Shown piece by piece: positions 33,192 to 42,026 of a DNA stretch of 64,000 nucleotides; the stretch's first letter is position 1; every line of letters begins with the position of its first letter. This DNA is from Chloroflexi bacterium 54-19. Its GTDB lineage: Bacteria > Chloroflexota > Chloroflexia > Chloroheliales > Chloroheliaceae. The position numbers were made by a program, and so were the translations under genes. The stretch spans positions 29,003-93,002 of the forward strand of contig MKTJ01000037.1 of the NCBI GenBank assembly GCA_001898225.1. The letters run 5' to 3'. The notes below the pieces were generated by a model that searched no databases, was not told the DNA's origin, and saw only the letters and a program-made list of their open reading frames with translations.

Positions 33192-35246
33192 TTACTCGGT
33201 CCGCAACAGACGCTGGCGATATTTCTGGCGGTATTCGGGGATTTCGAGCATCGGTGGGCGCTCTCTATCCTCGATATGCCGTACGCCTAGCTTGAGACCT
33301 TCCTCACCGTGCGTAATCAGTTTCATGGTCCGGTTGACATCTTCGGTCAGGCGCAACCGTTCGCGTTCTTCCAGGCGTTTGATAACAACCTGGGTAATAG
33401 CGAAAGCCATCTGGCTGAGCGCGCCCAGTTCCTGGTTGCGGTGCTGGCGTTCTCGCAGGTTGACCTGTCCGAGCGCGTTAAGGCCAAAGCGTTCCAGCAC
33501 ATCAATCAAGTGACCCGTTTCCACCCCATACCCTGTAAAGAACGGCAACTGTTCCAGGCAGGTCCGGCGCCCGGCGTATTCCCCGGCCAGGGGTTGTATC
33601 ATCCCGCTGAGTTCCGGGAAGAACAGGTTAAACAATGGCCGGATAGTTAACTCCGTGACGCGGCCTCCGCCGGTCTCATAAATCTTGTCCCCGACCCGGA
33701 TCGGTCGTCGGTAATACCCTTTTACATACTGGATGCGTGGTTCTTTCAGGAGCGGCCCCACCAGGCCGTAGACAAATCGCGGGTCCATATTGATAATATC
33801 GGTATCAACCCAGCAAATTATGTCGCCTTTGAGAACGTACAAGCTTTTCCATAACGCTTCGCCTTTACCCCGGCGCGGCGGAATAGACGGCAACACCTCT
33901 TGATGTATATGAACGGGTACGCCCAGTTCTTTAGCGATTTCAACGGTCCGGTCGCTGCTCTGGCTGTCGATAACGACTATCTCATCGAGTAGCGGGTATT
34001 TATCGAACAGTTCACTCTTGATGACCGAAATAACATCGCCAATGGTCTTTTCTTCGTTCAAGGCCGGTAGCCCCAGGCTGATGGTCAGGCCCTGGCTTTT
34101 CTTGCTGTGAATGAGGCGCTCGATGTCGCCATATTCCTCGGCATCGAAAGTATTTTCCGCGAACCATTTATCAACCAGCCGCGAGATAGCATCTTCGCTG
34201 GCAATTGCCAGGCGGGCCTGGGCTTCTTGCTTTCGCCGCAACCGGGCGAAGTAGAAGTCACGCGGTGCGCCGGTCCTTACTATAATAACGCCCGGCCCGC
34301 TGCGCGGTTGCTCATTTTGGGCGGCAGTTTCTACCGAATCCGCCTGCCAGGTCTGGCTCATAACGGCCTGGGCCACCGGGCCGAAAGGATTTTGCAATAG
34401 CGCCTCGGCCCGGGTCGGGCCCATCCTTAACGAATTGCTCATGGTCGCGCCCAGGATGACCAGGTTGTAGCCCTGCTGGGCCTCGCGGACAATCGCTTCC
34501 TGGGGGTTGCTGGCAACCACCTGCCGCCGCCGGAGCCGGGATTTCCCGGCCATCTCGCGCATCAGGTCGGCGTAGCCCGAATCGTCAACCGTATCATCCA
34601 GGCCGTCGCCGTCGGCATCCTGCCGGACCACGTGAAGGACGGTTACCTCGCCCTGGTTCTGGTCGGCCACTCCGCTGGCAAGGCTCAAACCAAGTTCCGA
34701 GAAAGGACCGCCACGGGCCGCCAGCAAGACCTTCTGGCTCTGCTCAATATCTACCCCCGGCCCGATAATCGCCAGGTCGCACAAAGGCCGCCGCATCATA
34801 TCTTCGAGCGGGGCGTGGGTCTCCCCGGCCTGGTCAACATGGCGCAGGCGTGGTTCGTCAAACCAGCGGGCCTCCAAAAGGAGCAGGTCAATCTGGTTTT
34901 CCAGGATGGCGTCGTTTAGTTCCTGGCTTAATTCCCGGATATTGCTGACTCTGACCGAGGTTTTAACCTCAAGTTTGGCGGTTTCCTGGTCTTGTTCGGT
35001 TGCGGCCACCAGTTGGCCGAGCAGGGTGCGCTGGTTCTGGGCCGGCATCGCCCCTTCGCTAAGCGATTGCCCTTCCCCGACCGGGATAAGACCCAGCACG
35101 GTCAGGCTGACGGCCTCCTGGGCCCGTGCCAGGGCCCGGCCAACCCGGATGAGCCGGATTACCTCGGCCCGGTGCGTTTCGCTCTGTTCGGTTCGTTCTT
35201 CAAGCGCCAGTAGCACGCGGTAAGGGCGCTTTTGTTCGTTGGTCAT
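33192..35246 (-). CDS. Universal-stress-protein / glucosyl-3-phosphoglycerate synthase fusion
   Basis: A 684-residue protein. The N-terminal 310 residues form two UspA-like halves (about 9-165 and 170-300), with VLLALEERTE, a LLLLEARW core, VTVLHVV, LVILGATMSN and a GPVAQAVM end. Residues about 385-684 are a GT81-type glycosyltransferase with LPALNEEKTIG (393-403), WVDTDIINMDPRFVYG (479-494) and GYGVETGHLIDVLERFG. GpgS joins glucose from NDP-glucose to 3-phosphoglycerate, the first step to glucosylglycerate, a compatible solute. The fusion suggests that solute synthesis is tied to a stress-sensing module. No glucosylglycerate phosphatase gene is adjacent. Confidence 0.88.
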   Translation of the reverse strand: MTNEQKRPYRVLLALEERTEQSETHRAEVIRLIRVGRALARAQEAVSLTVLGLIPVGEGQSLSEGAMPAQNQRTLLGQLVAATEQDQETAKLEVKTSVRVSNIRELSQELNDAILENQIDLLLLEARWFDEPRLRHVDQAGETHAPLEDMMRRPLCDLAIIGPGVDIEQSQKVLLAARGGPFSELGLSLASGVADQNQGEVTVLHVVRQDADGDGLDDTVDDSGYADLMREMAGKSRLRRRQVVASNPQEAIVREAQQGYNLVILGATMSNSLRMGPTRAEALLQNPFGPVAQAVMSQTWQADSVETAAQNEQPRSGPGVIIVRTGAPRDFYFARLRRKQEAQARLAIASEDAISRLVDKWFAENTFDAEEYGDIERLIHSKKSQGLTISLGLPALNEEKTIGDVISVIKSELFDKYPLLDEIVVIDSQSSDRTVEIAKELGVPVHIHQEVLPSIPPRRGKGEALWKSLYVLKGDIICWVDTDIINMDPRFVYGLVGPLLKEPRIQYVKGYYRRPIRVGDKIYETGGGRVTELTIRPLFNLFFPELSGMIQPLAGEYAGRRTCLEQLPFFTGYGVETGHLIDVLERFGLNALGQVNLRERQHRNQELGALSQMAFAITQVVIKRLEERERLRLTEDVNRTMKLITHGEEGLKLGVRHIEDRERPPMLEIPEYRQKYRQRLLRTE

Positions 35247-35429
35247 TATTTATTCTCCTGAGGACCAGGTTGCAAGCAAAAGTAGTCGGTAGCCAGTAGT
35301 TAGTTTTAGGCAAGTAACTCCACAGCCTTGACTTCGTTCCGCACTAAAAATGAATTAAGATTTAGACAGGAGCCCCACCGTTCCTGGTGGCAACATAAGA
35401 TTTAGAGACAAGCACCACAAGAAAGTTAA

Positions 35430-35476
35430 AAAATACGTTTTACGTACTCTTCAGGGCAAACGTTACATGTTTAACG
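35430..35476. repeat. CGTTSAACG intergenic repeat, copy 4 (divergent)
   Basis: TACGTTTTACGTA (35434-35446) and AACGTTACATGTTTAACG (35459-35475) flank and overlap the stop codon of the GT4 gene. This is the most divergent of the four copies and shares the 3'-end position. Confidence 0.35.
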
Positions 35477-36734
35477 CAAGTGGAATAATCTGGTTTTCAA
35501 AAATGCTTTCCCATGTGTAATTTTCCAACACCTGGCGGCACAGCCGGAACTGGCGGTTGGCGCCGCATTCCTCGATAATCTGCCGGGCAATCTTTTCGGG
35601 TGAGTCGGACGGTTCGAAGTAAGAAAGGGTATCCCCGGCGATTTCCTCGAAAGGCGCCAACCGGGTACAGAAAATCGGCAGGCGAGTTAACCCGGCCTCG
35701 ATAATCGGCAGGCCGAAACCTTCCTGGGTCGAAGGGAAAAAGAGCATATCGGCGGCCCGGTAGAGGTCGGCTATCGTTTCATCCCCGAGGGTGCGGGGCA
35801 ACCCGGCGGTATCCTGCCAGGCTTCCATTAAAAAGACTACTTCCTGGTTCACGTCTAATTTTTCGCGCAAAGCCAGCAATTCGCGCACGTATTCGTCGTT
35901 TTTGGGGTTGTGGGGGCCGGGCGGTCCGGTCACGACCAGCCGAACCGGGTGCTGCATCTCTTTGAAGGCCGCCACCACCCTGACTGCCAGTTCGACATTT
36001 TTGCGCCGGGTCAGGCGGGCCGGTAATAAAAGCAGCCAGGCCCCGTGACGCTGGGCGGCGGCCAGGCCGGTCTGTTCGAGCATCTGGCGAGTTTCGGCTC
36101 CCAGCTTTTTAAAATCGGCGTAGGCCATGCCGTTTGGCACCACCGGGACGGCCTCGGCGGGCGGGGCAGGCCGGAAGGCTTCGAGGATTTCGGTCTGGCG
36201 CTGGGGCGAAATAGCCACGTAGGTAACGCCGGGGGCGGCGGTCCGCAGCAAGTCCCAGGGGTAGCCGTTATGCATGACCGGGGCGTAAAGTTCGTTGGTC
36301 CAGGCCAGGTCGTGACACCAGGCCACAAATTTTGTGCCGGGCAGGTCGCGGGCGAGGTCGAAAAGCGCGGCGGTGAGGGGCAGATTTTTGTGCAGGGTAA
36401 AGGCGTTGTGGACGAAACAGGCGTCAAACCCCTGGAGTTGAGGTAGTAAATTCCGGTAAATTTCCTGCTTGAAAGCTTCGAACCCGGCGGGAAGTTCGCC
36501 CCGGTCAAGGTCGCGGTTCAGTTCCAACAGCCGCTCGTTTTTGCTGTCAATCAAAGGTTCGATGACGGTTCGGATATTGGGTTGCTCGCTGGTAGGGACC
36601 GGACCGCGCCCGGCGAAAAGAGTTACCTCGTACCCGGCAGCCGCGAAAAGCCGGGCGTGGGCAGCCATTATTGTTTCGACTCCGCCCACAACCGGCGGGC
36701 AGGTATAATGTAGAATTGCTATTTTACCTGGCAT
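35463..36734 (-). CDS. Glycosyltransferase family 4 (GT1/GT4 group)
   Basis: A 423-residue retaining glycosyltransferase. N-terminal HYTCPPVVGGVETIM is at residues 9-23, the linking VPNGMAYADF near 198-207, then a C-terminal Rossmann domain with LLLLPARLTRRKNVELAVR (about 234-252), LVVTGPPGPHN, and the nucleotide-binding FFPSTQEGFGLPIIEAGL at about 337-354 (E-x7-E). It probably transfers a hexose in envelope polysaccharide or glycolipid synthesis. It is single in this stretch, with PspA upstream and GpgS downstream. Confidence 0.9.
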   Translation of the reverse strand: MPGKIAILHYTCPPVVGGVETIMAAHARLFAAAGYEVTLFAGRGPVPTSEQPNIRTVIEPLIDSKNERLLELNRDLDRGELPAGFEAFKQEIYRNLLPQLQGFDACFVHNAFTLHKNLPLTAALFDLARDLPGTKFVAWCHDLAWTNELYAPVMHNGYPWDLLRTAAPGVTYVAISPQRQTEILEAFRPAPPAEAVPVVPNGMAYADFKKLGAETRQMLEQTGLAAAQRHGAWLLLLPARLTRRKNVELAVRVVAAFKEMQHPVRLVVTGPPGPHNPKNDEYVRELLALREKLDVNQEVVFLMEAWQDTAGLPRTLGDETIADLYRAADMLFFPSTQEGFGLPIIEAGLTRLPIFCTRLAPFEEIAGDTLSYFEPSDSPEKIARQIIEECGANRQFRLCRQVLENYTWESIFENQIIPLALNM

Positions 36735-36767
36735 AAACTTTCTATAAAACTAAAAGAACTAAAAAAT

Positions 36768-36801
36768 AAAAGCGGGAAGCCACCAGGCTTAACCCGCTTT
36801 T
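36768..36801 (-). terminator. Intrinsic terminator after pspA
   Basis: Stem AAAAGCGGG / CCCGCTTTT, followed leftward by ATTTTTT. It lies about 40 bases past the PspA stop. Confidence 0.8.
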
Positions 36802-36840
36802 ATACCCTTCTTTGGAACCGCAGGCACCGGCATGCGCCGC

Positions 36841-37524
36841 TTAACTGGCGCCACCCATACCCATACGGGATTTGAGAGCTTTTAGTTCGTCGTCCATGGT
36901 GTCACCGGCTTCCAGTTGCGCCAACTGGTCGTCGATGCTGCTCGCGCCACCGGTATTGAGTTCCATCTCGGCGGAAGCCCGGGCTTCCTGTTCGCGGATA
37001 CGGCGGTCAATCCGGCCAATTTCGCTGCTGGCATCGAGATTATTCATGGCCGCCAACTGCTTTGCGATATTGCTCTGAGCAATCGCCTGGCGGTGCCGGG
37101 CAATCATTACGTCGCGGTTACGGACGGCGTCATCGCGTTTGCGCATTAACAAATCGAGCTGGCCGCGCAGTTTTTCGACCATACCGTGCTGCGAGTCGAA
37201 CTGCTGCTGGTAGGTAACGGCGATACCTTCGTAATCTTTCTTGCGGCGCAAACATTCTACCGCCAGGTCATCGCGCCCGGCTTTAACGGCACGCTGGGCT
37301 TTGTTATCCCATTCTTTAGCCTGCCGCTCGGCGTTAGCTTTTTCGGCTTCAAGCTGTTTTTCCTGGGCGATAACGGTCGCGACCTGGCCTTTGGCCTGCT
37401 CTATTGCGTCATTCATATCGCGAATAATTTGATCCAGCATTTTCTCTGGGTCTTCGGCCCGGTCAAGGGCGGCGTTGATATTCGAGCGAAGAATTGTAGA
37501 AATTCTATCGAGGATGCCTGGCAT
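36841..37524 (-). CDS. pspA: PspA/IM30 (Vipp1-like) membrane-stress protein
   Basis: A 227-residue, almost fully helical coiled-coil protein. It opens with GILDRISTILRSNINAALDR and DPEKMLDQIIRDMNDAI (residues 3-43), the amphipathic helix and helix 1 of PspA/IM30. Gln/Glu/Lys-rich coiled coil runs to about residue 150, and the C-terminal region is LEAGDTMDDELKALKSRM. Family members are ESCRT-III-like and form rings on damaged membranes. No PspF-type activator or PspB/C is nearby. Length and order match the family. Confidence 0.92.
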   Translation of the reverse strand: MPGILDRISTILRSNINAALDRAEDPEKMLDQIIRDMNDAIEQAKGQVATVIAQEKQLEAEKANAERQAKEWDNKAQRAVKAGRDDLAVECLRRKKDYEGIAVTYQQQFDSQHGMVEKLRGQLDLLMRKRDDAVRNRDVMIARHRQAIAQSNIAKQLAAMNNLDASSEIGRIDRRIREQEARASAEMELNTGGASSIDDQLAQLEAGDTMDDELKALKSRMGMGGAS

Positions 37525-37849
37525 ATTGCCTCCTTAAAGGGCCGGCCATTGGGCCAGCCGGTCTCATGCTTTATTGATTGCGGTTTAAAATGGTCCGTGC
37601 AAATTATCCCTGGGCCAAACCGAGGCCGTTTGCTTGAAACCGATTCGACAAAGCTGAAAAACGGTCTAGTCCGGCGAATTTCGCCTCATAACTTTATCCT
37701 ATCACGTTTTAAGTTATGAGTCTATACGTCCCGATTTGAATAATGTTTCAGCTTTGGCAGCGTTTATTTTAAATTTTCGAACCTCTATCCGGCACCTCAC
37801 GGGCCTTCCGGTAGCTGGCTGCCGGGTAGTTGCAGGATAGGATAACTGC

Positions 37850-39613
37850 TTATTCCGCGCCACTTTCTTTTTTATATGACAGCGCCAGCCCATTAATTGT
37901 TTCAAGGATTTCCTGGGGAGTTATGGTGGTCAGGCAGGGCCGGGCCGCGCAACCCAACCGGCTACCTAGCGTCTTGTCCCGGTAGAGACAGGGACGGCAG
38001 GGTAAATCCATTCTGGCCTGGACGATTTTCACCCGGCCTTCCTCGGTGCCGAAAGGCTGCCAGGCCGTCGCGTTGGTCGGGCCAAAGACTACCACTGCCG
38101 GAATGCCGGTTACTCCCGCCAGTTGGGCCAATCCGCCATCGTTGCCGATAAACAAATCACACCCGGCCAGGAACGCGGTCACTTCCTTTTCACTGGTGCG
38201 CCCCGCCAGGTTGATAATGTCGTTACCCTCCCCGGCCAGCGTGCGGATTTGCTCGTTGAGGTCGAACTCGCCGGGTGTTCCCAGCAACACGACGCGGGCC
38301 TTTTTCTGTTCTATCAAGACCTGGGCCAGCCGGGCGTAGTTGATAGCGGGCCAGCGCCGGGCGATGGTGTAGCCGCCCCCGCCTGCGCCGATAGCCACCA
38401 GGGGTCTTGCCGGTTCGTTACCACGCAATTCGGCCAGCAAATTTTGGGCTTTGGTCCGGGCGGCCTGGTCCAGGTAGATTTGTGGGCGAGAATCGTATTC
38501 AAAAGGCCGTCCCGGCTCGGCAGCGGTCAAGGCTTCGACCAACTGCCGCCAGTAGTCCCGCTCGGACAAGCCCTCCCCGCCAAAGCCTTTATCCTCAACT
38601 CGCACATTGAGAAAGTTCGCCAGCGGTTCGCCGTTGTGGAGGCCCACGTTGCGTTTGGCGCCGACCACCCCGGCAACGGCCCGGTACTTCAAAATGCCAA
38701 AGCGCAGGCTGAAATGGTGAAAAAAGATGGTGGTGTCGTAGTTCTCGCGGCGCAGTTGTGCCAGGAACCCGGTGGCCCGCCCCAGGTTGCGCGGCATGAG
38801 AGCCTGGCGGGGGTAGTCAAACAGGTATTTGTCAAAGACAATCAGGTTATCTATAAAAGGGAGTCCGGCCAGGGCTTTTTGGCCCGTTTCAGTGGTCAGG
38901 ACATCCAGCCGGGCCGCCGGGTAAGCCTGTTTGAGGGCCCGCAGGGCCGGGACGACCAGGAGGGCGTCGCCCAGGTCGGCCAGTTTCACGGCCAGGATGC
39001 GTTTTACGTTGGTCGTTTCACGGGGTGTCCGGTTTAGCCGCTCGCTCAGGTCCCGGTACGATTTTTCAAGGTAAGCGCGAATGGCGGACCACTGAGGTTT
39101 GAAGTTTTCGCCGTTTTCCCTGGCCCGCACGCCTTCATCGGTCAGGAGCATGGCCTCGGCCCGGTAGTGGGCATAATTCGAAAGCTCGCTTTCGGGCAGG
39201 TGATAGACCAGCCCGCACAGTTTCGCCAGGGCTTTTTCGAGACTGGCGGTCTGGCCCGGCTGGAAATCGTGCCGGTGAATAATCCACCATTCGAGTTCAC
39301 TTTCGGCTACCTCTTGCGGGTTCCAGCGCGCTTTAACCAGGCGGTGGGTTTCTTGATAGAAAGGCACCAGCCAGCGCAAAGCTTTTTCGTAATCGAGACG
39401 GCTCCGGCCCACCTTGAAGGCAAAGGCGGCCCTGGTCAGGCGGTAGGCGTTATACAAAGCCCTGGCCCTGCCGTAGCCAAGCTGTTCCTGCAAGAGACGC
39501 ACGCTCAACCGGAAAAGTTTGGCCGGGCGGCGGTCGTAATAGGCTTGCCACATGGCCGTTTCGGTGCGGGCGAGTTTGTCGGGTTCGAAGTCAAAAATGC
39601 GGGCGGTTTTCAT
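37850..39613 (-). CDS. GT9 (heptosyltransferase-type) protein with N-terminal helical domain
   Basis: A 587-residue fusion. Residues 1-200 are a helical domain with TAMWQAYYDRRPAKLF (19-34) and LVPFYQETHRLVKARW (82-97), which I take to be a small-protein family that also occurs alone. From about 203 the GT9 glycosyltransferase follows (RILAVKLADLGDALLVVPAL), ending with a glycine-rich loop GAGGGGYTIARRWP, GNDGGLAQLAGVTGIP and a VVFGPTNATAWQP-like nucleotide site. A Cys-rich stretch, CRPCLYRDKTLGSRLGCAARPC, lies near the end. GT9 enzymes transfer heptose or related sugars; the acceptor is unknown. Gene ends are not shared with its neighbours. Confidence 0.85.
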   Translation of the reverse strand: MKTARIFDFEPDKLARTETAMWQAYYDRRPAKLFRLSVRLLQEQLGYGRARALYNAYRLTRAAFAFKVGRSRLDYEKALRWLVPFYQETHRLVKARWNPQEVAESELEWWIIHRHDFQPGQTASLEKALAKLCGLVYHLPESELSNYAHYRAEAMLLTDEGVRARENGENFKPQWSAIRAYLEKSYRDLSERLNRTPRETTNVKRILAVKLADLGDALLVVPALRALKQAYPAARLDVLTTETGQKALAGLPFIDNLIVFDKYLFDYPRQALMPRNLGRATGFLAQLRRENYDTTIFFHHFSLRFGILKYRAVAGVVGAKRNVGLHNGEPLANFLNVRVEDKGFGGEGLSERDYWRQLVEALTAAEPGRPFEYDSRPQIYLDQAARTKAQNLLAELRGNEPARPLVAIGAGGGGYTIARRWPAINYARLAQVLIEQKKARVVLLGTPGEFDLNEQIRTLAGEGNDIINLAGRTSEKEVTAFLAGCDLFIGNDGGLAQLAGVTGIPAVVVFGPTNATAWQPFGTEEGRVKIVQARMDLPCRPCLYRDKTLGSRLGCAARPCLTTITPQEILETINGLALSYKKESGAE

Positions 39614-39680
39614 TAAATATGCAAGGAGTAGTAAACCTGTTCCAGTGACAACGCCCCTATTATACAGGCAATTCGAAACA

Positions 39681-39701
39681 AGTACAGGGCTTTCCTGTAC
39701 T
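39681..39701. promoter_or_regulatory. Inverted repeat upstream of the exporter gene
   Basis: The exact arms AGTACAGG and CCTGTACT flank a five-base loop, about 95 bases before the MFS gene and 70 bases before the divergent GT9 gene. This could be an operator for either, or a small hairpin in the leader. Confidence 0.35.
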
Positions 39702-39794
39702 ACCGAACAGTGTTATTCGCCTCTATTTCCTTTATACTCTAGATACTTTTACAGGTTTAGGCTATTTATCGGCTAAAAAGGAAGAAGAAGCCAG

Positions 39795-41102
39795 GTGAGC
39801 ATCGCTCTAAGGTTGCGACGACTAAAAAATAATCCGTTACGCGACTACCGGTTCCGGCGGTTGTGGCTGGGTCTGGTGGTATCGCGGTTAGGCGACATGT
39901 TCACGGCTATCGCGCTCCTCTGGTTCGTCCTCGATTTAACCGGGTCGGGCGCGGCCCTGGGTGGCGTCCTTTTTTGCTTCAGCGTCCCGGCTATCGTGAC
40001 CAGCCCCTTTATTGGTAAGTTGCTCGATATTTTCCAGCCTCGCCTGGTAATGGGCGTGGACAACTTTTTGCGGGCATGCATAATCGGCGCGATACCGGTC
40101 CTCTACTGGCTCGGCTTTTTGCAACTCTGGGTCATCTACCTGCTGGCGTTGCTGGCGGGTGTACTGACCCCGGCCTCGAACGTGGGCGTGCGGGTATTGC
40201 TCCCTGAAATGGTCCCTAACGAGGACCTCGAAGCGGCTAACGGGTGGCTTTCGGCCAGCGAACAGTTTGCGGTCCTGATTGGCCCGGCCCTGGCCGGTTT
40301 CCTGATAACGCTGGTCGGCGGCCCTCCTGTGCTGCTCTTTGACGCTTTTTCCTTTTTGTTTATGGGTTTTCTGCTCTTTTCCCTGCCTGATATTGTGCGA
40401 AATTCAAGCGTCGAAAGCGCGCCGGACGCCCCGAAAAAACGGGCCTGGTCGGGCTTTGGGGCATTGTTCCGCCTCAAAGAAGTACGGCTAATATCCACTA
40501 TTTCGTTCGTCTTTTTCCTGGCTTACATGCCGCTCGAACCGGCTTTGCCACTCTACAGCCGCGACCAGTTAGCCACCGACGCCAGCGGCTACGGTCTGCT
40601 CTGGTCGGCTTTCGGGGTGGGGGCGGTCCTGGGGTTGCTCCTGATACCCTTGATTTCGCGCTATTCGCATCCCGGCATCGTCTTTTCGGTGATTGCGATA
40701 GGCTGGGGCGCGTTACTTTTGCCGCTGGTCTGGTTGACCAGCCTGCCAGTGGCGATGCTTTTCTTTGCCCTGGCCGGGTGCGCCTGGGCCCCTTATACCA
40801 CCATCGAAACGACCCTCTTGCAACGGCTTATTCCGGCCAATTTGCGCGGCCAGGTTTTTGGGGCGCGCTCGACCCTGATTAGCGCCAGCGGTCCGCTTGG
40901 GGTTTTTATCGGCAGCGTCCTGCTTCAACTTTTAGCGGCTAACTTTGTGATAGGCATTTCGGCCCTGGCCTGTATCGTGGCCGGGTTGGGGGGGTTGCTT
41001 TCGCCCAGGTTACGGCAAATCGTCCGGCCCGCCGTTGTTAAAGAAAGCTCATCAGAAGAAAATACATCTACCTCTATAACCGAAAAATCTAATGTCGCTT
41101 GA
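39795..41102 (+). CDS. MFS transporter (EntS-like, MFS_3 group)
   Basis: A 435-residue, 12-helix exporter beginning at GTG. The loop after the second helix reads FSVPAIVTSPFIGKLLDIFQPRLVM, the MFS_3 pattern that includes the enterobactin exporter EntS. The central loop contains basic PDAPKKRAWSGFGALFRLKE, and a later FALAGCAWAPYTTIETTLLQRL is typical of the family. The gene overlaps the next one by 11 bases, so the pair is translated together. A purine-rich AAGGAAGAAGAAG lies upstream of the GTG. Confidence 0.87.
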   Translation: MSIALRLRRLKNNPLRDYRFRRLWLGLVVSRLGDMFTAIALLWFVLDLTGSGAALGGVLFCFSVPAIVTSPFIGKLLDIFQPRLVMGVDNFLRACIIGAIPVLYWLGFLQLWVIYLLALLAGVLTPASNVGVRVLLPEMVPNEDLEAANGWLSASEQFAVLIGPALAGFLITLVGGPPVLLFDAFSFLFMGFLLFSLPDIVRNSSVESAPDAPKKRAWSGFGALFRLKEVRLISTISFVFFLAYMPLEPALPLYSRDQLATDASGYGLLWSAFGVGAVLGLLLIPLISRYSHPGIVFSVIAIGWGALLLPLVWLTSLPVAMLFFALAGCAWAPYTTIETTLLQRLIPANLRGQVFGARSTLISASGPLGVFIGSVLLQLLAANFVIGISALACIVAGLGGLLSPRLRQIVRPAVVKESSSEENTSTSITEKSNVA

Positions 41103-42024
41103 TTATGCTGAAAAGGCCGGGCAAGCGGTGGCCGAGTTTAGGGGTGAGGTTGTTATTGGAGTAACTCAAATCCTCGGAAAAGGCAGTGTCAATCAGGTTT
41201 TCGTGGTCAAAACCGCGACCCGACCTTTTGTAGTAAGGCTGAACGAGGACGAAATATACTTTGATGAATATCAGAAAGAACGCTGGTGTATCGAGCAAGC
41301 CCGGTTGGTAGGTATCCCCGGCCCGACCGTCCTTGATGTTGGGAAGCTGGACGGGTCTCCTTATATAATTGAAAGCCTGGTGGAAGGGATAAATGGTGAG
41401 GACGCCGTGGTTCCCGGCAGGGTCGCCATCTGGCAAAAGCTTGGTAGCTATTCCCGGCTTATCAACTCTATAGAAGCTTTTCCTCCGCCTGATATAACCC
41501 CGGCCCGGTTTGATAATTTCCGGGAAAAATGGCCTGCTTTCCTGGCTTATAATATCGCCAGTCTGACCGAGAATGACCCGTTGCTTGCCCTTGATGTTTT
41601 TAATAGGGAGCAATCAGCCGAAATAAAGAGAAGGTTTGTGGCTTTACAGGGGCGCGTATATAACTTTGGGCTGTTACATAGGGACATCGGTCCACGAAAT
41701 ACTATCGTTGAGCCGTCAGGTCAGGTTGTTTTACTCGATTGGGGTTGTGCCGAGATAAATATAGTCCCACAAACCGAACTGGCAGCCCTGCTGGACTGGC
41801 AAATAAGCGACCAGATTCCGAACGAGACCGAATTCAAAGCTTTTCTGAAAGGGTACGGTCTTGGTTGGGCCGACTTCGAGTGCATGAAACCGGAAGTCGA
41901 AATCCTTTTGCTTTTGAGAAGCATTGATACGGTCCGCTGGGCCATAGAGCGCAAACCCGAACGCATACAAGAACTGGCCGCTAAAGCTAGAAAAGTCCGG
42001 GAGCTACTTTTTCCAGAATTTTAA
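41092..42024 (+). CDS. Phosphotransferase of the APH/choline-kinase fold
   Basis: A 310-residue kinase-fold protein. The phosphate-transfer motif HRDIGPRN lies near residues 200-207 and the metal motif LLDWGCAEI near 217-225. An N-terminal ILGKGSVNQVFVVK (about 28-41) forms the nucleotide loop. These proteins phosphorylate antibiotics, choline or sugars; the specific substrate is unknown. It starts inside the end of the exporter gene, so a resistance or detoxification pairing (modify plus export) is possible but unproven. Confidence 0.8.
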   Translation: MSLDYAEKAGQAVAEFRGEVVIGVTQILGKGSVNQVFVVKTATRPFVVRLNEDEIYFDEYQKERWCIEQARLVGIPGPTVLDVGKLDGSPYIIESLVEGINGEDAVVPGRVAIWQKLGSYSRLINSIEAFPPPDITPARFDNFREKWPAFLAYNIASLTENDPLLALDVFNREQSAEIKRRFVALQGRVYNFGLLHRDIGPRNTIVEPSGQVVLLDWGCAEINIVPQTELAALLDWQISDQIPNETEFKAFLKGYGLGWADFECMKPEVEILLLLRSIDTVRWAIERKPERIQELAAKARKVRELLFPEF

Positions 42025-42026
42025 TC

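Noticed and set aside
38123..39037. Long rightward ORF of 304 codons opposite the GT9 gene
   Set aside because: It lies entirely antisense to a well-supported coding frame, and its translation has no domain or ribosome site; it is a shadow of the GC-rich codons.
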